Positions 10,585-20,686 of a DNA stretch of 64,000 nt are shown here, piece by piece. How positions within the stretch are numbered: position 1 is the stretch's first letter; every line of letters begins with the position of its first letter. The notes under the pieces were generated by a model. The model was not told the DNA's origin, ran no database searches, and saw only the letters and a program-made list of their open reading frames with translations. The position numbers and the translations under genes are program-made. This stretch comes from Lineus longissimus. Taxonomy: Eukaryota; Nemertea; Pilidiophora; Heteronemertea; Lineidae. Location of the stretch: positions 7,125,431-7,189,430 of the forward strand of contig NC_088322.1 in assembly GCF_910592395.1 (NCBI RefSeq), read 5' to 3'.

Positions 10585-12994
10585 ATGGATGACAACAACA
10601 AAAATGTTGGGAACGACCCGATCGAAATGGAACACGATGTAGGACTAAGAATGGAGTGTTCCGAAGAGACGGATGATCGAACATTTGTCCAGGTTAAGCG
10701 TGAACCCATCGAGAATGAAGAAGAGGGTTCCGCTGATGAGGTCGGGTTGGATTCAGGGTATCATATCAAAGCTAAACCGCCTCAAGATGACAATTTCACT
10801 GTGATACGACATCATGGCCTTGTAAAACCCACTACTTATGATGAGGGGTGTGAGGAACGGTGTGTTCGTGTTAAGAATGAGCGGTATGAGTCGATAGAAT
10901 CTCGTGATGATCAGATCAAGTTTGAAGCAAGTGGGCCTGATAACATGGTGACATTTCAATATGAAACGTTTTCCACCAGTTCTCCAGATCAAATAATGAC
11001 ATATCCTGATGGTAACATTCCATTTGTAGCGGATAGACAAACAGAATCGCATGATTTCAAGTCAAAACGAGTTTGTTTCAAAACAGAAGAGTCGGTTGAA
11101 GATGCAGAGAATGTCAAATATGAAGAGTATTCTGGTAGTACTGGTGGCACTGAAGCTTCATCAAATGTCTATGACTTCCCTCAAGCTGCTGCTGAGAAAG
11201 ACTCGACGCATTTACAACATGACTGGCAGGGTCTGGCTGGTCCAGAGGATGCTGGTGACGAGGAGAGTGCAGGGTCTCCGTCTTATTGCCAACCAAACTT
11301 TTCTGCTGCTCGGCCAGGACAGCTTCCGATTCATGTTGTTGATCCGTTACACGGTGATGAGATGAAAATGGAGGAGGAGGAGGAAGAGGAGGCCAGTTTA
11401 AGTGTGACAGGAGTTATACCTAATTTGCATACACAGGTTAGTATTCAACTCTAATTTGCGAGGGCATGCGTGTCTGTTTTTAACAGAAAATGTCAAAACT
11501 TGTCTTGTTTTAGATCTATTGAAAAGTTTGGGCGATTTTATGCCCTGGTAATATGTAATGATAAAGTAGGAAATATATAGGAAACTGGGGAGCCTTGAAG
11601 GCTTGATTGATGAGTCTTGTAGCATCATAGCCTTGTGGTAAATGCTGCTGGCTATCATGCAACACGAACAAACATGATCGTTCCATTATCATGCTTTATC
11701 CTGATTGCTTATATCACATTAAAGTGTGATATTAGAAGTCACACAAAAACATGATTGTGGAGTTAAATAAAAGCATGGTTACGTTGCAATCACTGTTTAG
11801 CCTGAATAAACCAAATCACAGAAAAGTCTGATTGTATTGCAATCATAAAAAAATGTGATGATACCAATCACTGTTTAATAGCCATATCTAAGAGGAATCA
11901 CGCTTTCACTGGAATTTGGCTTTTTGGCTCATGACTCCCTACGACGACATCATATAACCTCGGACACAGAATGAATTTCGATCTGATCTGATTCTCGACT
12001 TGGCCACCAGGAGGCCAAAACTAAAAAAGGTAAAAAGTGCAATATTTCGCTCATTAGTGACTTGTTTTCGATGATATTTTTATGGTACATGTAGGTACTC
12101 CAATCACCAATACATCACATGCCATACCGACTTTGGTTTGACCGATATACTTTACATGTAGCATGTTTCTTAACCAGGATGAATTCCTAATCACCAAATA
12201 TCTATAGGGTGAGTACAAATGGCCCCTGGCCGTTTCATTTAGTTGACCAAGGAGTGGTAGTTATCCTCACACTTTGAGAGGTAGGCCTATTATTTATCCT
12301 TGAGATAGAATAAATGGTTGGGGAACGGGATCATCTTAAGAAATCTATGTCATGTCAAAAGGACATGTACGGCACTCTTGGGGAGGGTTTAGACACTTTG
12401 ATTCAGCTATAGTCTAATAATAAAACTATCGGGACAGCGTGGTCATTTTAGGCCATTTGACAGAAAATATATTTGATGCATGTGCATTTATCTTAGTATG
12501 TATTTTGAGATTATCCCTTATGTTAAACAGATGGTTGATGTAACAAAGTTTAAAATTTATACAATGTGGTTTTATTTGCAATGATGTAAAAAAAATTAAA
12601 CATACATTGTACATGAGCAAGAAATAGAAAATACACCATATATACACCAAACACACCACAAGCAGCAAGATGCCTCAGTGTAAAGGAAGCCATCTGCAAA
12701 ACATGGAATTGAAACTGAATTTCTTTTTAAACATGTTAACAATTTTTTTTGTATTTTCAGATGTCTGATTCTCTCGTCAGTGAAGATAAAATTTCAGGGT
12801 CAGGGTCATCCGACCCTGCGCATGGGCAGGAGCAGGCGGTACAAGCTGCTTTGCCTTACAACACGCAACATGTCCAACAGAAAAAAACATATAAAAAGTC
12901 CAAGGAGGAATTAGCCAGGCATGCTGCTTTCAACTCGAAAAAGCAAACGTACAAAAGGTATTTGCAAGAAGGTGTGTCAGCTGATCAATTCTGA
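10585..12994 (+). CDS. Acidic protein with SUMO-consensus motifs, two exons
   Basis: Exon 1 is 10585-11436 and exon 2 is 12761-12994. The ATG at 10585 follows an in-frame TGA by two codons. A likely 5' UTR exon starts at the acceptor ending at 10476. The donor CAG|GTTAGT and the acceptor TTTTCAG|ATG join phase 0 to phase 0. The 361-residue product is acidic and low in predicted structure, with six psi-K-x-E sites (VKRE with K38, then VKNE, IKFE, FKTE, VKYE and MKME) and a glutamate run before the junction. Exon 2 encodes a short basic segment. Such SUMO-motif-rich acidic N-termini are common in transcription regulators, so a nuclear role is an inference. The frame stays open past the stop apart from later damage, so the true 3' end may be lost or spliced differently. 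I do not recognise a family. Confidence 0.55.
11921..12240 (+). repeat. Single unit of the ~300-bp dispersed family
   Basis: It starts with TTTTTGGCTC and ends near GGCCCCTGGCCGTTTCATT, like the multi-unit block at 24717-26436. It contains the shared segments GATCTGATTCT, GGCCACCAGG and TTAGTGACTTGTTTTCGAT. It lies inside the intron of the gene starting at 10585. Confidence 0.75.
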
Positions 12995-14240
12995 TTGGCT
13001 AATTTCACAGGATTCGTGGTTCTTTACGATATCGACATGAACAAGTACACAGTTCATGGGAGCGAGGAGTTTATGACGAACTTTAACCCTTAAAAGGCCA
13101 AGATAATAATACGGCCGTCTCCCCCACCGCCAAATTAATAATAGTAATTTTCTCTGAGACAATCAGAAATTTCGATCTCAAAACACACCAAAAAGTTCTG
13201 CACCATTGTATAGCAAATACGCTGTGTAATTGCGGCCCCACACGCAAACAACACGCTGAGATCGTCAGTTTGTGATAGTGTTGCAGTATGGTGTTAGAAT
13301 ATTGAACTAAACTGGGCATGGTGAAAATTCGATGATCGTCGAAGTTGGTGTCTTTGCCAAGAGTCGACGATCGTCGCAGTTGGCCCTTTAAGGGTTAAGA
13401 ACAACTCAGCGCTGGTCAAATATGATGCTGCTAGGACGTACTCGTATAGTCTTAAACAGCTCGACATAAAACCCAAGACTGCAGTGGCGCCCTCGCCAAC
13501 TAAAATGCGAAAACAGATGGCTTCATTTACACCAAGGAAGAGAAGACTCCACAACGCTGCACGTGAAATGCTCGGAAAAAGTAAGGGGCCGGGTAGGAAG
13601 ACATGCCATGCAACTGCTGAGGAGACCATTAACCCTGACAAAGGTCCTGCCCGCCCTAAAAGGAAATGCATCATGAGAGCATCACCAGCAAGCAACGACT
13701 GTAAGCACATGTGATATCCTTTTCTGTTTCGTTGAAGAGATTCATCCATCATGTAGGAATCAAGTCAGAATAGAGATTCTTCAGTCAATGAATTCAATCA
13801 ATCAAAATTCGTTCCCCGAACAAGACTAGGTCACTCCGTGATCAAGAAGGGATGGAAAATGAAGTTGTTCCATTAGGTCCGTTGAGTAAAATGGTGTGGT
13901 CATTGTGTAGTGATTAAAAACTGTTGCAGATTGAAACAGTGTGTATTATTGTAATATTTTCAGAGGCAGGATCACAAAATTCCTATGAAGTGGGTTGCCG
14001 TAAATTATAATGCAGACTTCTGGCTAGGAGAGGTGGAGAGCTTCACAGAAGGAAAGTAAACGAATAGGTTTTTAAGCCAGTGGCGAGTTCAACCAATAAG
14101 TATATTGAAAAAGATGACAGAGCAGTGCTGTCATACGGTGAAATTCTGTGCAAACTTCCAAATGCACTAGAGCCAATCAGCAGCAGACACTGGCCTCTGC
14201 CACTGGCTGACTATATCATGACAAATACTTTGATGATGGA
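12995..14240 (+). pseudogene. Broken continuation of the 10585 gene
   Basis: Directly after the TGA at 12992-12994 the same frame is open (FVVLYDIDMNKYT...) up to a MITE at 13087. If the MITE and one TTAA are subtracted, the frame continues without a shift through a basic segment (RKQMASFTPRKRRLHNAAREML) to 13714, near a good donor (GACT|GTAAGC at 13700). A further segment from the acceptor at about 13963 reads KWVAVNYNADFWLGEVESF. One frameshift later (near 14060) it reads VLSYGEILCKLPNALEPISSRHWPL, a chromatin-reader or transposon-associated SH3-like fold by general appearance only. A stop, an insertion and a frameshift together argue for decay. Alternatively parts may be alternative exons. 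Confidence 0.5.
13087..13394. mobile_element. piggyBac-like MITE with TTAA duplication
   Basis: TTAA at 13083-13086 and 13395-13398 flank a 308-bp element with near-perfect 15-bp inverted ends (CCCTTAAAAGGCCAA against CCCTTTAAGGGCCAA, two mismatches). TTAA target duplication and CCCTT ends are characteristic of piggyBac-type elements. No transposase fragment is present. It interrupts an open reading frame that would otherwise be continuous. Confidence 0.85.
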
Positions 14241-14532
14241 TGTTCATGGTACAAAAATTTTAATTCTATTACCAATAACTTCCATCATCAAAGTTTACAC
14301 CTTCAAAGTTTTCTATTTGTTCATTTCACTTAGGCCTACTTGTTCATTATTTTCAAATTCATCAACTTCTTCCCAAATTGATTTGAGAGTTCCTCAAGAA
14401 GGCTGGAAAGCTCAAAATAAAGAGACAGAAGTTTTACCTTTGTCTTTGCAGCTTTTAAAGGCCTACGTCGTTCGTTACAAATTTGAATTTGTAAATTGAA
14501 TCAAAAATTTCCAGTTGCGAAAATACATACGA

Positions 14533-14941
14533 AATACAAATTTCAACATTGCCGTTGTGTTGACTGATACACAAATACCTTGAATACCAAGTTCAAGCAA
14601 ATTTCAACATTGCCGTTGTGAAGACTGATACACAAATACCTTGAATACCAAGTTTAAACAAATTTCAACATTGCCGTTGTGTAGACTGATACACAAATAC
14701 CTTGAATACCAAGTTCAAGCAAATTTCAACATTGCCGTTGTGTAGACTGATACACAAATACCTTGAATACCAAGTTCAAGCAAATTTCAACATTGCCGTT
14801 GTGTAGACTGATATACAAATACTATGAATACCAAGTTTAAACAAATTTCAACATTGGCGTTGTGTAGGCTGATATACAAATACTATGAATACCAAGTTTG
14901 AACAAATTTCAACATTGCCGTTGTGTAGACTGATATACAAA
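14533..14941 (+). repeat. 61-bp satellite array, block 1
   Basis: Seven copies of a 61-bp unit containing CAACATTGCCGTTGTG and ACAAATAC. The array is interrupted at 14942 by a MITE and resumes for a partial unit at 15121-15137. An inverted block of the same satellite lies at 44072-44392, and the left flank (14475-14532) is also shared with it. The repeat therefore seems to be the core of a larger mobile unit. Confidence 0.92.
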
Positions 14942-14943
14942 TA

Positions 14944-15120
14944 CAGTAGAACCTCTCTATTAAGGACACCAATGGGACTGACTAGTGCTATCCTTAATAG
15001 AGAGGTGTCCAGATTAGAGAGGTCAAATCGAATGGAAACAACCAACTTGGGACCAAAGCTAGTGCCCTAATAGAGAGGTTGTCCTTAATAGGGAGGTGTC
15101 CGCTAAGGGAGGTTCTGCTG
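14944..15120. mobile_element. pogo-like MITE with TA duplication
   Basis: A 177-bp element beginning CAGTAGAACCTCTC and ending GGAGGTTCTGCTG, with TA at 14942-14943 and 15121-15122. The internal arms (ATAGAGAGGT) also repeat in inverted form. Related copies lie at 48484-48661 and 55471-55650. TA duplication with CAGT ends is typical of pogo/Tigger-type elements of the Tc1/mariner superfamily. Confidence 0.85.
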
Positions 15121-15256
15121 TACTATGAATACCACGTGTGAGTCTACAAACCAGGACTCATTCCCCACAAATTCCTTTCAAGAAGGACAGAGTAAAACTG
15201 TCCATATATGACACGTAACGTTCCAAATTTAATCCGGAGAGGTAGTCAATGTCCTT

Positions 15257-15940
15257 TTAGAGTAACTGAACATCCTTGCCTGCAGAATAAATAGTCTGGC
15301 TCTGAGACATTCCGAGCCCTAAAGCCAAATCTGTCTGGTCAGAATTATCAAGGGAACCAGGAAGAGAGATGAAAAAATCTTTCCTCTCTTCCTCACTGAG
15401 GGATGCAACACAATTTGCAACAAAGTCAACAGGACGTGCCTTCTTTGTGATGGGAGCCTCCAAGTCATCCAATGTCTCCACTACCACGCCCTTGTTCTCC
15501 TTTCCTTCCCTTTGGCTTTCTGCCAGGGCTGGGTGTTGATAGTTTTGCACAGATTGTACAGCTGTCCTGGCATTCTACAAAATCAACAAAAGCAGTACCT
15601 GTGGTATTAAAGCCAATTTTTTCCCTTTTTTTCTCGGTGCAGATTGAACATTCGGCAAAGATTATCACAAACAGATGGCGGATGCATATTCAGTGAATCG
15701 TTGCCAATGTCCACTTCATAGACGTCCAAAAATTCGGCTTGAAATTTGTCCTTTGGCTGCAACCTGCAACATATGTAGCTCTCTCTCCACACACACACGA
15801 CATAACGTTTGTAGAATTGTCTGATGTTGCCATTCTTGACTGCAGAATAATAAAAAAAGTTACGAAGTGGCCATGTACATAGGAGACTGCTGTGTACGCA
15901 GGAACAAGTTGGTTGCATGCACAGCAGAGGCGAATTAACA
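15257..15940 (-). pseudogene. RAG1 N-terminal-like zinc-binding fragment
   Basis: On the minus strand three frames in order give a Cys-x-Cys-Gly segment (MSCVCGERATYVAGC). Then comes EFLDVYEVDIGNDSLNMHPP followed by Cys residues (VCDNLCRMF), then VDFVECQDSCTICAKL, and finally an Arg/Lys-rich tail and a short C-terminal region to a stop at 15257. Spacing and the ID/VDI-x-x-D-x-x-x-x-HP-x-x-x-C pattern resemble the central N-terminal region of RAG1 (called N-RAG when found outside RAG1 in invertebrates). Frameshifts are needed near 15770, in the A-rich tract near 15630 and probably near 15500. The second Cys pair is C-x3-C rather than C-x2-C. The fragment has no RAG core. It could be a domesticated gene with sequencing or assembly indels rather than a pseudogene. 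Confidence 0.5.
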
Positions 15941-16460
15941 TAACCGTGTCATCAATGACCTCAGTTGGAGAAAAGACTTTGTGGAATTCTCAGACTGGTC
16001 AAGAAGTAAAAATCCTGTGCTATTCTATTCAACATTTGGAGCGTAAAGACCTACTAAATTGTTGTTTGCTGAATCTATCTCCTTGATTCTTGAAACCTTG
16101 GGTGACAATGGTCCCGTTGTGATTTTACTGACCCCATTCTACATCTGGCTATGACCCCAAGTAAATCTTATGACGTATGGTGCCCCGGTTTTTGGATGGC
16201 ATGTGTGCCATATGACCAAAACAGTTTTCTCCAGCCAGCGATGTCTGCTGTGTAGGCTACTCTAGACAATGCGTGTGCCTGTACATTGTATACACAGCAT
16301 GTTGTGTATTCAAGAGAAAATGTTCCTGGGATTCACAGCAGGTAGCATAAAATCGGAGACGTGGCTTTATAATGAGCCTAATGAATATTAATATAAAATG
16401 CTGTGAACATAACACTACTGTCTGTTGCATACACAGCATGCTGTACACATATCCTCTTCC
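15863..16460 (+). repeat. Dispersed repeat, copy at 41042
   Basis: The stretch from GAAGTGGCCATGTACA to ACATATCCTCTTCC is repeated in the same orientation at 41042-41545, where about 115 bp (roughly 15975-16105 here) is missing. Several palindromic ACACAGCATGCTGTGT-like motifs lie at its right end. No coding capacity. Confidence 0.85.
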
Positions 16461-17436
16461 AAAAAGTTACAAGAAACTAGACATTACAGTTATCATGACT
16501 GCACCAGTATCACTACATTTAGGGGTAGTCCTGAATGTTAAAGTTCTCTGAATGCAAGTGAAAAGTGCAGAAGGAATAGTCCTACTACAACCACACGATG
16601 GAGCTATGATAAAACACTAATTTAATAATTGTTTGCCAGAAGGTATATAAACTTCAAAGATTGGTAAACAATCGATTTCCAGTTACCAGACTAGAGTGCC
16701 AGCTTCAAACTACTGGTAATATTCTTGATAAGGCAGCTATTCCTCATAGGGCGTGGCCCCATTCACTTATTCACACCATAAAGTTCTCTGAACCATTCAT
16801 CCTCAATTTCAGCGACCAGCCACCCAACTCGGGCTGACAAGACCTGGAACTGAAGCTTTGGATCTCAGACAGGCTGTTGGCCAGTCCACTGGTGGTGAGT
16901 ATTTCATACTTTTCGAACCTCTCATCCTATGGTGTCAGCAGTACCCTCTTCGCGAATCTCCCACTTCTCCGGGTCACTGCCATTGTTGCTGTCTACCTAC
17001 TCCAAGGAAATCCTGCCTCGTACTAATGGCTACCTCTGCACCAAGGCCCTTGTATGGATCCTACATCCAGCTGTCCAGACTCATATATTACATTTGTGAG
17101 TCTGCCTCAAGATTGGCCAATTGTGGCTACACACTGGCCTCCTTTTGGGACCTTATACGCAGGGACAATGTATATGACATATGTATAGTCGTCGATTTTT
17201 TAACATGAAATTGAAATTTTTTATTGAATCAAATCTGCTAGTGCATAATAACAATCAAATTTGTGTAGTAATAGTACCCCGGTATATGATACGCACAGGA
17301 GTTACATGTAGCAATTATTTCGTGTCGTAGGCTATACATGTAGAACATTTCAACCCTTTCAGTGCGTAGGTACGACGGTGGTGGTACCAATATCGTGTCA
17401 TTAAAATGCGCGGGTACCCATGTCAATTCCAGCAAA
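16461..17436. other. Intergenic, possible 5' end of piggyBac copy
   Basis: No gene recognised. A 116-codon open frame at 16858-17208 has no known domain. Near 17351 the sequence CAACCCTTTCAGTGCG resembles a piggyBac-type terminus (CCCTTT...), with the expected TTAA altered, and lies 80 bp before the transposase ATG. Confidence 0.4.
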
Positions 17437-17713
17437 ATGGCACGTCCGATAAAACGCTTCTCACTGGATCGGGTTATTAAACCTTGTATTGCCAAAGATG
17501 ATAGTGACGATGATAATTTTGATTTGGGTGATGAATGTAGAGACTCTGAAGGTGAGAGAGAGGCAGATTCTGACTGGGAATATGACTGTCCACTGCGTGT
17601 TGATGCGGGTTCGAGTCCGCAGGTCGGGGATGATCCGGTAGCAAGTACAAGTTTTGTACGGCCTGCAGGTAGGAAACGTCCACGACCTACATCTACATCT
17701 AGCTCAGAAAGTG
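17437..17713 (+). pseudogene. piggyBac-type transposase, N-terminal part (1 of 3)
   Basis: The start ATG at 17437 opens with MARPIKRFSLDRVI and continues into an Asp/Glu/Ser-rich acidic region typical of PGBD N-termini (DDSDDDNFDLGDE, then SDWEYD). Further on is a basic nuclear-targeting-like stretch (GRKRPRP). The frame is cut at the second base of a codon by the DIRS-like element. Skipping 17714-24488 restores the same frame into part 2. The whole gene is dead: two insertions, a frameshift and loss of the catalytic middle in part 3. It was therefore probably inactive or host-neutral when the insertions landed. Confidence 0.8.
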
Positions 17714-17733
17714 ATTTTATGTCGTTCATACTC

Positions 17734-17897
17734 TACCCAGGTCAGACTTTTGCATATGTACTCATATCGGATCTACCCGAGGAATTATTTAACTAATTAC
17801 ATTAGAAAAATAACCAGCCAGTTCACAAGGCTACGTCCAGGCGGCGCCCCTGTACAGCCCATCAACCGTGCAAGCCGCCATATTGCCAGTACTTTTT
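17734..17897 (+). repeat. DIRS left inverted terminal repeat
   Basis: 164 bp beginning TACCCAGGTCAGAC and ending GCCAGTACTTTTT. It matches the reverse complement of 24285-24448 at all but one base (C against T in CAGAYTTTTG). Confidence 0.93.
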
Positions 17898-18163
17898 CCT
17901 TGGCGCCTTGTATCACAAGCCCCGAGTTTCTGTTGCTGTTTGCGTTGATTCCCCCGCGACAGTATTGAGAAGGATCCTCCCCCGGACGTCCGTTTGGAGC
18001 TGCCGATTTCAGGAAGCGGGTGAGACCATTCCTTTACCCATCTTTCCCTGATTTCGTCACTTAGAACGCTTTTTCTTCGCCGTTCTCCCAAAAAATTTTC
18101 TCGCTCCAGGCTCCGGTCACGTGACCAAATAAATCCAAGTTTTTCTTATCGCTCACTTTCTTT

Positions 18164-20686
18164 GTGTGGCCTCTCAAGATGCTGGCTCTGCCGCTCTTGT
18201 TAGCGTCCTTCTTGTCATTATTGGGCTTTCCAGCCCTCTTATTGGGCCTGTTACCCTTCTGGGTATTCAGGTGCCCGGGTGCCGGTGTATCGGGGATTAT
18301 TAGTCCCCGTCCCGGTTCGTCCCCGGCTCGCCAGTCCGCCCCGTCGGACTCTGCGACTGCGGTTTCGTCCGCTGCCGGGACGCTGCCTTCTGCTTCTCCG
18401 GCCCCTCGGCCGTCGAAGAAGCAGAAGCCGACCCGGAGAGGCCCCAGAAAGTCTGGTGTGGCCTCTTCTAAGTCCCCCTCCGCTGTTTCTTCTCAGCGGG
18501 GGCGAGGCCCCCGGAGCTCTGGCGCTGTTTCGGCGCCCGACTCCGGGGCTCGGGCCGGGCACCCTCCATTCGGAGGTGTGCTCCCCGAGTTCTCTCCTAG
18601 GTTGAGCGCCGGTGACCCCCTCATCGGGGCGCCCCCTAGGGAGATTGGCTCCTCCCCCCTTTCACAGGGGGTCGAAGTGAGCGGGACTCTGGACGCTTTG
18701 CGTCCCGATCCCCTGGGCGTTGAGCATACCCCGCTGGAGGCAGACCTCCTGATTCAGGAACTCCTCCGGCTACCGGCCGTGGAGTCCTTAGTTACGTCTA
18801 AGCCCCCACCTGGCCGGGTTTCCTCCGCCCTCCCCCGTCGGGACCCCCCTGCTGCGGCATTGGGTCGTCCCCCGTCCTCCTCCGGGTTGGATGTGCCTCC
18901 GGCAGTGTCTTCGGTTGTGACTATCTCTTCAGATTACACCGTCACATCTGACCGCTCTGAGGCGACGGGGCGTATCCCATCGGGTTATGAGGCCTGGCAG
19001 GCGGCTCACCCCAATTTCCGTCCCCTTCTGAGGACGTCGACCGCCTCCCCGTGGGTTACTGCAGACTCGGGCGTCACCCCCCCTGTTCTGCCGCCCCCTC
19101 TTGTCTCGCACGGAGGTGACCTACCCCCCTGGGGTAGGGGTGCGACAATGGGGCATTACTTCCGGTCTAGAGACCCTAGGGTCCATCCGGACGTCGGGAG
19201 GGTTCGCCCCACGATTTCGCCGGTGCGACCCCGTCCCTCCCTGTCTGGCTCTGCGGGTCTGAGCTCCACCCCCTTTGTGGTGAGTAGCCCCCCGCCATCC
19301 CTGCCTGCCCCAGGTATGTCCAGACAGGATCCCCGGCCTATCGCACCGGGCCTTACGGCCCAGCAGCGTCAGGTCCTGCAGAGTTTGGCTGCCCATCTGG
19401 AGACCAAAAATCTCTCAGATAGGGCCCCTCAGCAGCAGGCCGGGAGACCAGTGGCCTTTGAGCTGCCCCAAGTCCCCATGGAGGTCGACTATCAATTCGA
19501 TGAGTCGCAATCTTCCATCGGGCAGGCCCCTCAGGCTGACTGCCCCTCTGGAACAGAGGACCCCACCATTGTGGCTGGGATGCGCGATCTTCGCGCGCTC
19601 GTCCGGCAGTTCGTGCCGACCGAGCATTGTCCTCTCCCGCCGGTCAACCCCGCGCTCGGCCGTGCTCCCTTCGATCTTTTCGGGGATGCCGACGAGCCGG
19701 ACTTGGCTGCCGTGCCGGACCGGGCACTCGATGAGTTGCCCCCCTCCCCTGCCTTGATCAGAGCCTCTCATTGGCTCGATTCAACGCTTAGGGACACGGC
19801 GCCGTCCTGCGGGGGCCACCAGCGCTCCCTGGTCTCGACTTTGCCGTCGACTGGACCGGGAGCCTGGACGAAGGCGGGGAAGCGCTTCACGGCCACTTCC
19901 CCTCACAGTCCTTCGTATAGGCCAGAATACTATAGAGTATCGCCGTCGGGGACTGACCCGGTCTCACTCATCCCCTTGAGGGATGATGTGCAGCTCGCCG
20001 GGTTGGTCGTTCCGAAAGTCCTCACGTCTGCTCCTATGAGGGATGCCAAGAACGATGAGGCCCTGGCCAAGGAGACGCAGTCGGTGTTATCGTACGCCGA
20101 CTTGACGCTCTGTGCCCTGTCCAGGTCGTTGGCTGCGGACGCCACGGATGAGCAACGCATCCTGGCTATGTCCTTACAGCAGTCACTGCAACATGCCAGT
20201 GACTTAGCTGCCAAACAAGCAGCCAACGCGGTGCTGAAGCGCCGGGACCTCCTCATCGAGGGGCTGAGTGTGGTCCGCGCCCAGTTTCTGCGCGGGGCCT
20301 TGCGGACCGCCCCTTTGGGCGGTCCCTTCTTATTCCACGATTCGCTGCCTGATACCTTAGGGGCTCAGCGCGAGTCGGATAAGAGTCGTGAGGGGGACCC
20401 TCCTCCCCCCAGACAGGCCCCCCGCCCGCGTTCCTCTTCATGGTCCGCGGGCCGGGGACGTCAGCCGGAGTTTAGACGCCCCCGGGGTGCGTCGGCCTCT
20501 CGTGGGCCCTCGGCCTCGCAGGGCTCCTCCGGGTCTTTTCGTCCCCGAGGGCAGACAGAAGCTGCGGCTCCAGCCCGCCCCTCCAATAAGCGCCACCGCT
20601 CCTCAGGTCAGGGCGGAGGTGGCGGGCAGCCCAAGCGCCCCTTCCGGCCACAACAGCGGAAGGGTCGCGGGGGCAGGCGTCGGTGA
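18164..20686 (+). CDS. DIRS ORF1, gag-like protein
   Basis: The frame is open from 18164; the first ATG is at 18179 (MLALPLLLASFLS), giving about 835 residues. The protein is rich in Pro, Ser, Gly and Arg. A central stretch with Ala/Leu helices (SLAADATDEQRILAMSLQQ, near residue 660) could mediate multimerisation. The C-terminal 100 residues are strongly basic and glycine-rich (RGRQPEF, QGGGGGQPKRP), suited to nucleic-acid binding. No CCHC knuckle is seen. DIRS ORF1 products have the same position and general character and are taken to be the structural protein; sequence similarity between families is low. The ORF overlaps the RT frame by about 300 nt, so the downstream frame may be reached by frameshift or reinitiation. 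Confidence 0.85.
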   Translation: MWPLKMLALPLLLASFLSLLGFPALLLGLLPFWVFRCPGAGVSGIISPRPGSSPARQSAPSDSATAVSSAAGTLPSASPAPRPSKKQKPTRRGPRKSGVASSKSPSAVSSQRGRGPRSSGAVSAPDSGARAGHPPFGGVLPEFSPRLSAGDPLIGAPPREIGSSPLSQGVEVSGTLDALRPDPLGVEHTPLEADLLIQELLRLPAVESLVTSKPPPGRVSSALPRRDPPAAALGRPPSSSGLDVPPAVSSVVTISSDYTVTSDRSEATGRIPSGYEAWQAAHPNFRPLLRTSTASPWVTADSGVTPPVLPPPLVSHGGDLPPWGRGATMGHYFRSRDPRVHPDVGRVRPTISPVRPRPSLSGSAGLSSTPFVVSSPPPSLPAPGMSRQDPRPIAPGLTAQQRQVLQSLAAHLETKNLSDRAPQQQAGRPVAFELPQVPMEVDYQFDESQSSIGQAPQADCPSGTEDPTIVAGMRDLRALVRQFVPTEHCPLPPVNPALGRAPFDLFGDADEPDLAAVPDRALDELPPSPALIRASHWLDSTLRDTAPSCGGHQRSLVSTLPSTGPGAWTKAGKRFTATSPHSPSYRPEYYRVSPSGTDPVSLIPLRDDVQLAGLVVPKVLTSAPMRDAKNDEALAKETQSVLSYADLTLCALSRSLAADATDEQRILAMSLQQSLQHASDLAAKQAANAVLKRRDLLIEGLSVVRAQFLRGALRTAPLGGPFLFHDSLPDTLGAQRESDKSREGDPPPPRQAPRPRSSSWSAGRGRQPEFRRPRGASASRGPSASQGSSGSFRPRGQTEAAAPARPSNKRHRSSGQGGGGGQPKRPFRPQQRKGRGGRRR

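Noticed and set aside
10585-11436. Direct splicing of the SUMO-motif exon to the zinc-finger exons
   Set aside because: The donor is phase 0 whereas the finger exons need phase 1; phase 0 entry meets early stops in all three.
12992-12994. In-frame TGA as selenocysteine or programmed readthrough
   Set aside because: The downstream frame is further broken by a transposon insertion and a frameshift, so decay or an ordinary stop is simpler; no SECIS-like structure was recognised.
13395-13700. Joining the exon ending at 13700 to the zinc-finger exons
   Set aside because: Its phase fits, but the junction codon would be T+AA, a stop, at all three finger exons.
14080-14499. 139-codon open frame as an independent gene
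   Set aside because: Only its first third looks protein-like, and this continues a broken upstream frame; the rest is AT-rich non-coding sequence.
16858-17208. 116-codon open frame
   Set aside because: No domain, and it overlaps sequence resembling dispersed repeats; not supportable as a gene.
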